Assembly: GCA_937942435.1 (NCBI GenBank)
Contig: CALDEM010000006.1
Coordinates: forward strand, 62,001 to 126,000
DNA length: 64,000 nucleotides
From: an uncultured Saprospiraceae bacterium
GTDB lineage: Bacteria; Bacteroidota; Bacteroidia; Chitinophagales; Saprospiraceae
Direction of reading: 5' to 3'
Shown here: one piece after another, positions 36,085-45,127 of the stretch
Numbering within the stretch: position 1 is the stretch's first letter
Layout: each line of letters starts with the position of its first letter
Translations under genes and position numbers: made by a program
The notes under the pieces: model-generated
What the model was told of the DNA's origin: nothing
The model's input: only the letters and a program-made list of their open reading frames with translations
Database searches by the model: none

Positions 36085-37686
36085 ATGAACTTTACTACAA
36101 CTGATTACGCTTTTTTCATCGGATACATCCTACTAGTTATAGGATTTGGTATCTGGATATCGAGGAGAAAGGGGGGCAATGAGACTTCTAAAGATTATTT
36201 CCTTGCCGGCAAATCACTTCCTTGGTGGATCATCGGTGGATCACTCATAGCATCTAATATATCAGCAGAACAGTTCATCGGCATGTCCGGTGATGGCTTT
36301 AGGTTTGGGCTCGCGATTGCAACATATGAGTTCATGGCAGCAGCTACCCTACTTCTTGTAGCTTGGCTGATGATACCTGTCTTCTTAAAGAAGAACATAT
36401 ATACGATGCCACAATTTGTGGAACAGCGCTTTGATAGTAATGTCAAAACAGGATTGGCGATCTTCTGGTTACTCATCATTGTCTTTGTTAACATCACATC
36501 GGTTCTTTACCTCGGAGCACTTACCCTCCAGACTACATTGGGTGTTAACATATTTATAGGTGTCATAGGATTGGCTATATATTCTGCCACCTTCTCGATA
36601 TTTGGAGGCTTAAAAACTGTCGTGTGGACAGATCTTATCCAAGTCTTCTTTTTGGTAGCGGGTGGATTGGCAACCACTTACTTTGCTCTTGATGCATATA
36701 GTGGCGGCACAGGATTTATGTCTGGGCTATCACAGCTATATAATGATGTAGGTGATAGGTTTAACATGGTTCTCTTCAAGGGAGAGTTGATGTATACTAA
36801 TGACTCTGGTCAGACTGTTGATGCATGGGAAAAACTACCAGGTCTGAGTGTATTAATCGGTGGTATGTGGATTGCCAATATATACTATTGGGGAACCAAC
36901 CAGTATATCATACAAAGAGCGCTTGCAGCAAAAAATCTAAAGGAGGCCCGCAACGGTATTGCATTTGCAGCAGCGATGAAGTTGATTTTGCCACTCATAG
37001 TTGTGATCCCGGGTATAGTAGCCTATGCCATGAAGGTCAACTTGGACAAAGGAGATCAAGTATATTCTTTTGTATTAAATGAATTTATAGGGACAGGATT
37101 TAAAGGTATTTGTTTTGCCGCCGTGATCGCCGCCGTGGGATCTTCTATCAGCTCTATGGTCAACAGTGCATCGACGATTTTCACCTTAGATCTTTACAAG
37201 CAATATGCTAAAGGGGAAATCTCAGAGCAAAAATTAGTCAAAGTTGGAAAAACGACTGCGGCAGTATGCTTGCTCATTGGAGTTATTATCGCTCCACAGT
37301 TTACAGCACTGGAGTCAGCCTTTTCGTTTATTCAAAAGTATACGGGTTACTTCAGTCCTGGCATCTTGGTGATCTTCTTGTTCGGTATGTTCTGGAAGCG
37401 GACTTCTACCAAAGCAGCTTTATGGGTTGTTCTTTTATCTCTACCTCTCTCTTTTGGTATCGATGTAGCGTTCCCTGAGTCGGTTCTGCCGTTTATGAAT
37501 AAGATGGGCGTTAGCTTTATTATCCTCTCGATTGTCTTGATAGCCATCTCGATGATGCAAAATAAAGGAGATGACAAAAAAGCGATACATTTTGAAAAAG
37601 GGCTCTTTGATACCAACGGTGTTTTCAAAATAGCATCGATACTTATCATAGGGGTGTTAATTGCTATCTATACACTTCTGTGGTAA
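36085..37686 (+). CDS. Sodium/solute symporter (SLC5/SSS family)
   Basis: This 533-residue inner-membrane transporter has about 13-14 helices. The start at 36085 is chosen because it begins MNFTTTDYAFFIGYILLVIG directly with the first helix; a GTG 78 bp upstream would add a polar tail. Family features are DYFLAGKSLPWWIIGGSLIA with NISAEQFIGMSG, the FGGLKTVVWTDLIQ segment, WGTNQYIIQRALAAK, and AAVGSSISSMVNSASTIF, all close to the SGLT/sugar branch. It probably imports a sugar or polyol with sodium. No substrate is proven; it may feed the sugar operon 6 kb away. The glycosyltransferase follows by 16 bp. Confidence 0.93.
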   Translation: MNFTTTDYAFFIGYILLVIGFGIWISRRKGGNETSKDYFLAGKSLPWWIIGGSLIASNISAEQFIGMSGDGFRFGLAIATYEFMAAATLLLVAWLMIPVFLKKNIYTMPQFVEQRFDSNVKTGLAIFWLLIIVFVNITSVLYLGALTLQTTLGVNIFIGVIGLAIYSATFSIFGGLKTVVWTDLIQVFFLVAGGLATTYFALDAYSGGTGFMSGLSQLYNDVGDRFNMVLFKGELMYTNDSGQTVDAWEKLPGLSVLIGGMWIANIYYWGTNQYIIQRALAAKNLKEARNGIAFAAAMKLILPLIVVIPGIVAYAMKVNLDKGDQVYSFVLNEFIGTGFKGICFAAVIAAVGSSISSMVNSASTIFTLDLYKQYAKGEISEQKLVKVGKTTAAVCLLIGVIIAPQFTALESAFSFIQKYTGYFSPGILVIFLFGMFWKRTSTKAALWVVLLSLPLSFGIDVAFPESVLPFMNKMGVSFIILSIVLIAISMMQNKGDDKKAIHFEKGLFDTNGVFKIASILIIGVLIAIYTLLW

Positions 37687-37702
37687 TTAGAAAGACCAGT
37701 GT

Positions 37703-38596
37703 ATGAGCAAGCTCCTTGATATCGTCATCTGTACATATCAGCGTGAGGAGTTACTTCTGGATTGCATATCCGCCCTGGACATTCAAAGTATATATCCTCA
37801 TGATTGGGGAGTCGTAGTTGTCAATAATGCATCTGCTACTTTGAGTTCGAAAACACTCGATACTCTTAGCCAGCATGACTATATCACTGTTGTAAATGAA
37901 ACATCGGCTGGACTTAGCAATGCACGAAACTGTGGCATAGCAAATAGTAAGGCCCGATGGCTCGCATTCTTAGATGATGATGCCAAAGCACCTGTTGATT
38001 ATATAGATCAAATCTTTAAGATTATAAAAGAGGAATCTTGGGATTGCTTCGGCGGACATATCCGATCGTGGTGGCGTTACGGAAAGCCGAGATGGTTATC
38101 GGATGACTATGGATCAAAACCTTTTCTAAGTAAAGATAGAATCAACCTCACCCAAAAACACAATTGGGGAAGTAATATAATAATTAGAAAAAGTAGCTTG
38201 GATGCAATTGGGCATTTCCCAACTGAGATAGGCATGCGCGGTTACAAACTTGGGTATGCAGCTGAAAATATCGTCCAAGATAGAATTAGAGAAAAAGGAT
38301 TGAGCATCGGCTATGACCCTAACCTATATATAGATCATGTTGTCATGGCGCATAAGCTCAAACTACAATGGCATTTAAAATCAGCTTATGCTACAGGTAG
38401 AGATGGGAAAAAAGTATACCCAGATCAGTACGGATTGAAAGGCATGTTGCTTTCATTTAAGAATTGTATATCTCGACCTTTAAAATCTTTGATGTTTTTA
38501 GTTACTCATAAAGAGTTCTACTGGGAGCAAGCTTATTTAGAATCAGTGAAGCCATACTATCTAATGGCAGGTAAGATACGTTCCTTATTTATATAA
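37703..38596 (+). CDS. Glycosyltransferase family 2
   Basis: This 297-residue GT-A fold transferase begins LDIVICTYQREELLLDCISA, the nucleotide-sugar-binding strand, and has the metal-binding DDD motif (WLAFLDDDAKAP) with the preceding TSAGLSNARNCGIA. The C-terminal part contains GMRGYKLGYAAENIVQDRI, giving the acceptor-side ED-like acidic motif (AEN here). No membrane helix is evident. It would add a sugar to a polysaccharide, lipid or protein. It stands alone apart from the symporter 16 bp upstream, and its stop overlaps the convergent enoyl-CoA hydratase by 8 bp. Confidence 0.9.
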   Translation: MSKLLDIVICTYQREELLLDCISALDIQSIYPHDWGVVVVNNASATLSSKTLDTLSQHDYITVVNETSAGLSNARNCGIANSKARWLAFLDDDAKAPVDYIDQIFKIIKEESWDCFGGHIRSWWRYGKPRWLSDDYGSKPFLSKDRINLTQKHNWGSNIIIRKSSLDAIGHFPTEIGMRGYKLGYAAENIVQDRIREKGLSIGYDPNLYIDHVVMAHKLKLQWHLKSAYATGRDGKKVYPDQYGLKGMLLSFKNCISRPLKSLMFLVTHKEFYWEQAYLESVKPYYLMAGKIRSLFI

Positions 38597-39380
38597 ACTT
38601 TGGTTTTCTCTTTTCAGAAAATGCCTTTACCCCTTCTTTCCCATTGGCAGTTGTCAGGCGATTGGATATAGCTTGTCCTTCTAGTTCCATCTGCGCCTCT
38701 AATGAGTTTTCAAAAGTAGCATACATCAATTTTTTAATCTCACCATAGGCATCTATGGGTCCTTCTGAGAGCTTAATAGCAAGGCCCATAACTGTACTCA
38801 TGAGTTGGTTGTCAGGGACTACTTGATTGACCATGTGCCATGCTTGTGCTTCTTGTGCAGACAACTTACGATTAGTCAGTATCAACTCCATCGTTTTTCT
38901 AATGCCAATGATCCGTGGCAGAAAATAAGTAGAACTACCATCGGGTGTTAATCCGGCAGCAGTATAAGCCATCGTAAATGATGCCGACTCTGCCGATATC
39001 ACAACATCACCTATCATAGCCAGACTTAGACCTCCACCCGCAGCCATACCATTGACAGCAACGATCAACGGCTTGGACATCCGCGCAAAATTAGAAATAG
39101 CACTATGCAAATTATCAGCCATATCCTTTAACAATTGTGGACCATCATCGCCGCCTTGGGCCATCGCTTTAACATCACCACCAGCGCTAAAAAAAGCACC
39201 TGCTCCAGTTAAGATAACTACTCTAACAGAATGATCTTGTATGCAAGCTTCAGAAACCCGGACCAGCTCCTTGACCATTGCTATGTTCATACCATTGACC
39301 TTAGGACGATCTAGCGTAATGGTAGCGATGTTATCCAATATTGTTAAGCTAAGCGTAGTATAATCTGGAGTAGTGATCAT
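38589..39380 (-). CDS. Enoyl-CoA hydratase/isomerase family protein
   Basis: This 263-residue crotonase-fold enzyme shows the first oxyanion-hole region as GAFFSAGGDVKAMA and the second as VAVNGMAAGGGLSLAM. The active-site stretch AAGLTPDGSSTYFLPRIIG has aspartate/glycine in place of the two glutamates of hydratase type, closer to PaaG-type isomerases. It may isomerise rather than hydrate. The exact substrate is unknown. It is divergent from the zinc-type oxidoreductase over an 85-bp region with an inverted repeat. Confidence 0.9.
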   Translation of the reverse strand: MITTPDYTTLSLTILDNIATITLDRPKVNGMNIAMVKELVRVSEACIQDHSVRVVILTGAGAFFSAGGDVKAMAQGGDDGPQLLKDMADNLHSAISNFARMSKPLIVAVNGMAAGGGLSLAMIGDVVISAESASFTMAYTAAGLTPDGSSTYFLPRIIGIRKTMELILTNRKLSAQEAQAWHMVNQVVPDNQLMSTVMGLAIKLSEGPIDAYGEIKKLMYATFENSLEAQMELEGQAISNRLTTANGKEGVKAFSEKRKPKFI

Positions 39381-39424
39381 GTGATTATTATTAAAATGCT
39401 AATAATTGTATGGACTATAACTTA

Positions 39425-39442
39425 TCAAGAATAGTATCTTGA
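39425..39442. promoter_or_regulatory. Inverted repeat, candidate operator
   Basis: TCAAGA-N6-TCTTGA is a perfect 6-bp inverted repeat, extended by outer AAC/GTT after three mismatches (39419-39448). It lies in the 85-bp divergent region, 23 bp ahead of the oxidoreductase start, the usual place for a dimeric repressor or activator site. No regulator gene is adjacent. Confidence 0.35.
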
Positions 39443-39465
39443 GTTGTTATAAAATATCAATATAG

Positions 39466-40467
39466 ATGAAAGCCGTAGTAGTTGTACAACTTGGAGGACT
39501 TAATAATTTGCAGATAGTAGAAAGACCAGATCCTACACCTGGCGACCATGAGGTTTTGGTGAGATGGCATGCTACCTCTTTAAACTATCATGATTATCTC
39601 GTTGCTATAGGAGCCATCCCAGTACCTGAAGGTCGGATACCCATGTCTGACGGTGCTGGTGAGATCTTATCAGTAGGAAAAGAAGTCAATAACTGGAAAG
39701 CTGGAGACAAGGTGATGTCGATGTTTTTCCCAGGTTGGGTGGAGGGTGCTCCAGCATTTAGAAAGATAGTTGGGGTCAGTGGCGAAACTATCGACGGCTA
39801 TATCACAGAGATGTCTTGCGTCCCAGAGTCTGGGGTCACTCGGATACCTGAAGGATATACATATGCAGAAGCAGCTACTCTACCTTGCGCAGGGCTCACT
39901 GCATGGAATGGCTTGATGCACTCTGGAGGATTGGTGGCTGGTCAAAAAGTACTCATAGAGGGTACTGGAGGCATGTCTCTCATGGGATTACAATTTGCAA
40001 AAGCGGCAGGAGCCAAAATATATGCTACAACATCATCATCAGAAAAAGCAGAAAGATTGATGGCCTTGGGATGTGAGGCCGTCGTTAATTATAAAGAAGA
40101 TGAGCGATGGGGAAAAACAATTTTTAAAAAATCAGGTGGTATAGACCTAACCCTTGATGTAGGAGGAGGATCTACTATGGGGCAATCCATCGAAGCTTCT
40201 AAAATCGGAGGCACTATCATATCGATAGGTATCCTGGGTAACGGACGCAAAGGGTCAATCACCTTCCCAAAACTGTTTTTTAAGTTTATAAACATGAAAG
40301 GTATAGCTGTAGGTAGTCGTGTCATGCAAGAAGATATGATCAATGCGATCGAGACGAACTCTATCAAACCCAATGTTGATAAAAGTTTTTCCTTCGATCA
40401 ATTAGCAGACGCTTTTAAATATCAAGAGAGTGGACAGCATTTTGGCAAGATTGTGTTGGAGTGGTAA
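39466..40467 (+). CDS. Zinc-type alcohol dehydrogenase-like / quinone oxidoreductase (MDR)
   Basis: This is a 333-residue medium-chain dehydrogenase/reductase. The GroES-like N-domain has RWHATSLNYHDYLVAIG, PMSDGAGEILSVG and GDKVMSMFFPGW, and the cofactor domain has the variant Rossmann motif EGTGGMSLMGLQFAKAAGA. The cysteine/histidine zinc ligands of true alcohol dehydrogenases are absent from the usual N-terminal site, so it is more likely an NADPH-dependent quinone or enone reductase. Substrate unknown. It is the first gene to the right of the candidate operator. Confidence 0.9.
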   Translation: MKAVVVVQLGGLNNLQIVERPDPTPGDHEVLVRWHATSLNYHDYLVAIGAIPVPEGRIPMSDGAGEILSVGKEVNNWKAGDKVMSMFFPGWVEGAPAFRKIVGVSGETIDGYITEMSCVPESGVTRIPEGYTYAEAATLPCAGLTAWNGLMHSGGLVAGQKVLIEGTGGMSLMGLQFAKAAGAKIYATTSSSEKAERLMALGCEAVVNYKEDERWGKTIFKKSGGIDLTLDVGGGSTMGQSIEASKIGGTIISIGILGNGRKGSITFPKLFFKFINMKGIAVGSRVMQEDMINAIETNSIKPNVDKSFSFDQLADAFKYQESGQHFGKIVLEW

Positions 40468-40492
40468 AAAACACTATTCTATAAAATGGAAC

Positions 40493-41164
40493 TCACAACT
40501 TATGCTTACCTACAGTCCACCCACTTGGACTAAGATACTTTTGAGCATTAGCTATTGGTTTGTCTTCTAATTGGGTTGCAAAAGTATCGTTCCATCGATT
40601 GAGAAATCCAAATAATGCAATAGTAGCGCCTAACTCAACTATTTGATTTTCTGAAAAGTGTTTTCTTAATTCTACAAAGTGGTCTTCTGTTACAGCATTG
40701 GGTACAGAACCGGCGGCATATCCAAAACGAAGTGCAGCTTTTTCTGCATCACTAAAGAGTGGACTGGTTTCAAACTCCCAAACAGCTTTTAATTTTTCAT
40801 CAGAAACACCATTGTGCTTTGCTTCACCGATCGTATGTGCTTGACAATAGCGGCAGCCTGAAGCGTTACTGGACACATGTGATACGAGGTTGCGCAAGTA
40901 GAGAGGCACCCTATCTTTTCGCTTCATAAACTTAGAAGACCAACCTATATTCTTCCATAATAACTTTAAAAATAACTTGGGTGATGTTTTTTCAGGATTG
41001 CCTAAAAGAATCCCAGACAAACTCGTAAAGGCTGCTAATATAGCGGGCTCACGAACCATAGTCTTCATAGAGTTGGGTACAAAGCCCATATTCTTCTCTA
41101 CAGCTGAAAAAAGAAAAGAATATTTCTTCAGTTGATCATCCTTTATTGGCGTTAGTGTGCTCAT
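40493..41164 (-). CDS. AhpD/carboxymuconolactone decarboxylase-like protein
   Basis: This 223-residue alpha-helical protein has the redox motif GCRYCQAHTIGEAKHNGVS, i.e. the CxxC plus histidine of AhpD-type peroxidases, followed by the family helix KAALRFGYAAGSVPNAV and IVELGATIALFGFLNRWND. The AhpD-like fold supports peroxide reduction or protection with a thiol partner. It diverges from the CoA-transferase gene (78-bp gap) and is convergent with the oxidoreductase. Confidence 0.88.
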   Translation of the reverse strand: MSTLTPIKDDQLKKYSFLFSAVEKNMGFVPNSMKTMVREPAILAAFTSLSGILLGNPEKTSPKLFLKLLWKNIGWSSKFMKRKDRVPLYLRNLVSHVSSNASGCRYCQAHTIGEAKHNGVSDEKLKAVWEFETSPLFSDAEKAALRFGYAAGSVPNAVTEDHFVELRKHFSENQIVELGATIALFGFLNRWNDTFATQLEDKPIANAQKYLSPSGWTVGKHKL

Positions 41165-41242
41165 GGATCTAATTTACACAATTCAATTTTTTATACTCAA
41201 GAGAAAGAATGATATTAACCCAATAGTTAAAAATAGATAATC

Positions 41243-42331
41243 ATGGGTCCATTAAAGGGTATTAAGGTTATAGAGATAGGAGGTATCGGGCCTGGCCCTT
41301 TTGCAGGTATGCTACTTGCTGATATGGGTGCAGAAGTCGTCGTTGTAGAACGTAAAGCGATGCCAGGATTAAAACTTCCTGATTGCAGCAGACGCGGCAA
41401 AAAGTCGATCGTTCTTAATCTCAAATCTCATGAAGGAGTAGAGACCCTTCTTAAGATGGTCGATCAGGCAGATATTTTATTTGAAGGATTCAGACCAGGT
41501 GTTATGGAAAAGCTTGGACTTGGACCTGAAGTATGCTTACAGCGAAATCCTAAAATCATATATGGCAGGATGACTGGTTGGGGGCAGACTGGCCCGTTAG
41601 CGCATGCTGCAGGTCATGACATTAATTATATATCGCTGAGTGGAGCGTTATATGCGGTGGGTCGCAAATCTGAAAAACCTTCTCCCCCTCTTAATCTAGT
41701 AGGAGACTATGGTGGAGGTAGCATGTTTTTAGTGATGGGCATACTCGCAGCGCTACATGAGAGAACACAATCTGGCAAAGGCCAAGTCATTGATGCAGCG
41801 ATGACTGAAGGGTCTGCAAATCTCATGGCTATGTTTAATTCGCTTCATGCTATGGGCATGTGGAAAAACGAAAGAGGGGCTAATCTATTAGATACCGGCG
41901 CCCACTTTTATGATACATACGAAACCAAAGACAAAAAGTATGTCTCAATCGGTTCTATAGAACCGCAATTCTATGCACTACTTATAGAAAAAGCAGAGCT
42001 TGATAGTAGCACCTTTGGTGGGCAAAATGACCAATCAAAGTGGCCAGATCTCAAAGACAAATTGACTGAAGTTTTCAAATCAAAAACGCGAGATGAATGG
42101 TGCGAAATAATGGAAGGAACAGATGTTTGTTTTGCTCCCGTCTTAGACTTTATGGAAGCACAAAGACATCCACATATGGTTGCTAGAGAAGCATATATAG
42201 ATGTAGAAGGTATGACACAACCAGCGCCAGCGCCAAGGTTTAGCAGAACGCCATCTGAAGTAAGTCAAGGAGCGCCTGCACCTGGGCAAGATCAAGACGA
42301 CGTATTGCGTGACTGGGGGGTAACTGTATAA
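41243..42331 (+). CDS. CaiB/BaiF CoA-transferase family, alpha-methylacyl-CoA racemase-like
   Basis: This 362-residue class III CoA-transferase fold protein aligns best with alpha-methylacyl-CoA racemase (AMACR/MCR): the start GIKVIEIGGIGPGPFAGMLL, ADMGAEVVVVER, catalytic-type H125 in AGHDINYISLSG and D155 in NLVGDYGGGS match the His/Asp pair of the Mycobacterium MCR. It should epimerise the 2-methyl centre of branched acyl-CoA thioesters so that beta-oxidation can proceed; a true CoA transferase is the alternative. The metallo-hydrolase gene starts 8 bp after its stop, implying co-transcription. Confidence 0.88.
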   Translation: MGPLKGIKVIEIGGIGPGPFAGMLLADMGAEVVVVERKAMPGLKLPDCSRRGKKSIVLNLKSHEGVETLLKMVDQADILFEGFRPGVMEKLGLGPEVCLQRNPKIIYGRMTGWGQTGPLAHAAGHDINYISLSGALYAVGRKSEKPSPPLNLVGDYGGGSMFLVMGILAALHERTQSGKGQVIDAAMTEGSANLMAMFNSLHAMGMWKNERGANLLDTGAHFYDTYETKDKKYVSIGSIEPQFYALLIEKAELDSSTFGGQNDQSKWPDLKDKLTEVFKSKTRDEWCEIMEGTDVCFAPVLDFMEAQRHPHMVAREAYIDVEGMTQPAPAPRFSRTPSEVSQGAPAPGQDQDDVLRDWGVTV

Positions 42332-42339
42332 ATCTACTT

Positions 42340-43152
42340 GTGAACTTTATAAAAAAATCAAATCTTGAAGGTGTTACTCTCTACAAGTTAGGTAGCGCTC
42401 TATTTGGCAGGCCTAAAGTAAGTGTCTATAGCTTCTTAGTAGATAATCTTTTGATTGATACAGGTCATCCAAAGATTGGGAAAGACTTTGCTCAAGCCTT
42501 AAAAAGTGAGGTCATAGATCGAATCATACTTACACATCATCACGAAGATCACAGTGGCAATGTTGAAGCGTTGAAAAAAGCTAAAGGTGTTCCTGTTTAT
42601 GCATCGCCGCTCTGTTGCAGACTTATCGAAAATCCCAAGCGAATCGAGCCTGCCAGAATAATGTCTTGGGGCCAACCAAAAAAGGCAACAGCACAGGCTT
42701 TAGATCTCACAGAAGACATTGTAACTTCTAATTATAGATTCAAAATACTTGAAACACCAGGTCACGCCATCGACCAGATCAGTCTTTATGAAGCAGACAA
42801 AGGATGGTTATTCTCGGGAGACATATTTGTACATCATTACATCAAGGCATTCATGAAGGATGAGGACATGCTTGAGCAAATCAACTCAATCAAGAAGCTC
42901 TTACAATTAGATTTTGATGTGCTATTCTGTAATCACCAACCCGTATTTAAAAACGGAAAAGCAAGATTAGCAAGTAAGCTCGATTTTTTAGAAAGCTTTT
43001 ATCATTCTGTAAAAACAGAGTATACCAAAGGACAGTCTCCAAAGCAAATCATGAAATCCCTACAACTCAAAGAGCAGCGTATCCTTAAGTTTCTTTCTTT
43101 GGGTCAACTAAGTCAACTCAACATGGTCACTTCTGCAATCAGATCATTTTAG
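42340..43152 (+). CDS. Metallo-beta-lactamase fold hydrolase
   Basis: The gene uses a GTG start 8 bp after the racemase-like gene. The 270-residue protein has the dinuclear metal signature THHHEDHSGN (HxHxDH variant HHHEDH), ETPGHAIDQISLYE, the WLFSGDIFVHH aspartate region and FCNHQPV with a late histidine. It is likely a cytosolic thioesterase or lactonase of the glyoxalase II-like group. The link to the racemase suggests an acyl-CoA or related ester as substrate, which is an inference. The C-terminal 60 residues form a winged-helix-like extension seen in LACTB2-type proteins. Confidence 0.88.
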   Translation: MNFIKKSNLEGVTLYKLGSALFGRPKVSVYSFLVDNLLIDTGHPKIGKDFAQALKSEVIDRIILTHHHEDHSGNVEALKKAKGVPVYASPLCCRLIENPKRIEPARIMSWGQPKKATAQALDLTEDIVTSNYRFKILETPGHAIDQISLYEADKGWLFSGDIFVHHYIKAFMKDEDMLEQINSIKKLLQLDFDVLFCNHQPVFKNGKARLASKLDFLESFYHSVKTEYTKGQSPKQIMKSLQLKEQRILKFLSLGQLSQLNMVTSAIRSF

Positions 43153-43160
43153 ATGAGGAA

Positions 43161-44288
43161 TTACTTCAGGCTTGAGATCACGATGTTTTTATCATCCCAG
43201 TGCTTATCATCATGAAACGCAAATCTGCTTGGGTTGTAAGAACCCACAAGACTAACATCTGCTTTAGCGGGCACTTCTTTATCTAAGGACCAGTAGACAG
43301 CATTTACCAACAGACGCCTCATAGCTTCATTAAGCAAATCAGTTGCTGCGCCCATAGTGGTTGCAAAGCACTTTCCTTTTTTACCCTGTGGCAGTTGATA
43401 AGACTTTGTCCAAGCAACAGGCATCATCGGATCATTCTGATTATAATCAGCAGCTCCTTTTTTACCCTTAACCATACCTGGCAACTTAGTATCCGTCGGT
43501 CGCATGCCTAATCTCGGATCACTATCATCCCTTACACCTGCTCTCTCTACAACTTGACCCAGAACGATAGGAGTAGCATCTCCCGGCAATGGCAATCTAA
43601 CACCATAGACATCTGTCGGTCCCCAGATATCACCACTGGCTATACCATTGAGTAAGTCATGTGACTCCGCGCCATCTGCAAATATGCCTCTCGTACTTTG
43701 ATCCGCATGCTTCCCATGATGAGATATCCAATGTTCTCCAACTACAAGTCTTCCAAAACCATCTTTCCAATCTTGCATATCACCATTGTAATAATTACCA
43801 TAGTGCTTATAACTGCTTTCTATGGTAGTGTCTTTAAACATAAATGCATGCGTCGATGTCCTCAACGCTATCAATGGCTTACCATCTTTTAAAAACTGAT
43901 CGATATGATACATCTGATCATCTGGCAATGCTCTAAAGCGCGTAAATAATATCATCATATCAGCAGATGATAACTGATCTAACCCCGGGATATTATTACC
44001 ATAGTTAGGATCAACAATACCCGGCTCATCTGGCTTTTGTGCAAACAAGACCGTACAATTAAAACCATGGCGCTCAGATAAAATCTTTGCCATCTGTGGA
44101 AGTGCTTCTTCTGATCTATACTCTTCATCACCAGATATAAGAACAATATGAGGCATATCTCTATCACCTTCCCAATTAAGCCATTGGGTTGGAGTATCCG
44201 ATTTCTCTTCAACTGCCATTGTAGTTGAATCAGATTTTTTACAACCGATCAATAAAAAGACCAAGAAGACAGCTGAGAAATATTTCAT
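43161..44288 (-). CDS. ThuA-like domain lipoprotein
   Basis: The start at 44288 gives 375 residues with a lipoprotein signal (VFLVFLLIGCKKS) and a 16-bp gap from the upstream gene; a start at 44345 would overlap it. The core resembles the ThuA/glutamine amidotransferase-like fold: MPHIVLISGDEEYRSEEALP, QLSSADMMILFTRFRALPDD, and KPLIALRTSTHAF, the region where class I amidotransferases carry their nucleophile. The usual cysteine is not present. It is the last gene of the seven-gene sugar operon. ThuA proteins are linked to disaccharide use in rhizobia, but the biochemical role is unclear. Confidence 0.82.
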   Translation of the reverse strand: MKYFSAVFLVFLLIGCKKSDSTTMAVEEKSDTPTQWLNWEGDRDMPHIVLISGDEEYRSEEALPQMAKILSERHGFNCTVLFAQKPDEPGIVDPNYGNNIPGLDQLSSADMMILFTRFRALPDDQMYHIDQFLKDGKPLIALRTSTHAFMFKDTTIESSYKHYGNYYNGDMQDWKDGFGRLVVGEHWISHHGKHADQSTRGIFADGAESHDLLNGIASGDIWGPTDVYGVRLPLPGDATPIVLGQVVERAGVRDDSDPRLGMRPTDTKLPGMVKGKKGAADYNQNDPMMPVAWTKSYQLPQGKKGKCFATTMGAATDLLNEAMRRLLVNAVYWSLDKEVPAKADVSLVGSYNPSRFAFHDDKHWDDKNIVISSLK

Positions 44289-44304
44289 AGTTCTGAATTT
44301 ATAA

Positions 44305-45117
44305 TCATAGAAGAGGAGCAATCTTATTGTTGATAAATATACCATCTTTCAAAGTAACTCCATCGGGATCAGTGATCGCTTCATCGCACTCGTCCTCCAT
44401 AATGATCCATCCATTATAATCTGTATCAACAAGGTACTCAGTTATAGATCGAAAATCTATAACTCCATCTCCTGTCTGAGCCCAGCTACCATCCGCATGC
44501 ATGTCTTTATAGTGAACGAGGTTAATCAAACTTCTATATTCTTTAATAATAGATAGCGGGTCCATACCTCCTTTTGCCATATGACCAACATCAGGGGTAT
44601 ATCCGATATATTTATTATTCAATCCCTCCAGTAGTATTTTATAATCATCTTCGGTACGATATACTGATCCACTTGGAGAGTTAGGATGATAAGAAGAAGT
44701 TATACCTCGATCTGCTGCTCGTTGAGCAGCATCATTAACACAGGTTAGCAAGTTCTTTTGTCTTTCTACAAGATCACTGCGATCACTACCCGGCATCTGA
44801 ACCAATAAATAGATACAATCTGGGAAATGCTTTAAATATTCGATCCACTTATCAGCATTCTTTTTTTCTTGATCTGTTTCTTTTTTATGACGCCAATCTT
44901 CCACATGGCACAAGGCTGCTAATTCTAAACCATGTTCTGCCAGCTTATCTTTCATCTTAATCGGATCTGAAAGATCTCCAAAAAAACTAGTCTCTGGCTC
45001 TATACCTCTGAAGCCCGCTTGCTTAGCTATATTCATAATGTGTCCCAACTTTCCTTTATAAGCTTCACCTGGCATCTGCCAAGTATAAGTCTCACATCCT
45101 ACTTTTATATTAGCCAT
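44305..45117 (-). CDS. Sugar phosphate isomerase/epimerase (xylose isomerase-like TIM barrel)
   Basis: This 270-residue cytosolic TIM-barrel protein of the AP-endonuclease 2/xylose isomerase-like family has the strand-end motifs FRGIEPETSFF, LAALCHVEDW, SSYHPNSPSGS, YTPDVGHMAKGG, NLVHYKDMHADG and GWIIMEDECDE, which supply metal ligands in this family. The ligand pattern (E..H..D..H..E) is complete. It lacks an export signal. It is one of four paralogues in this operon, each only distantly similar to the others, so they likely act on different intermediates. Confidence 0.86.
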   Translation of the reverse strand: MANIKVGCETYTWQMPGEAYKGKLGHIMNIAKQAGFRGIEPETSFFGDLSDPIKMKDKLAEHGLELAALCHVEDWRHKKETDQEKKNADKWIEYLKHFPDCIYLLVQMPGSDRSDLVERQKNLLTCVNDAAQRAADRGITSSYHPNSPSGSVYRTEDDYKILLEGLNNKYIGYTPDVGHMAKGGMDPLSIIKEYRSLINLVHYKDMHADGSWAQTGDGVIDFRSITEYLVDTDYNGWIIMEDECDEAITDPDGVTLKDGIFINNKIAPLL

Positions 45118-45127
45118 GGCAGGTATT

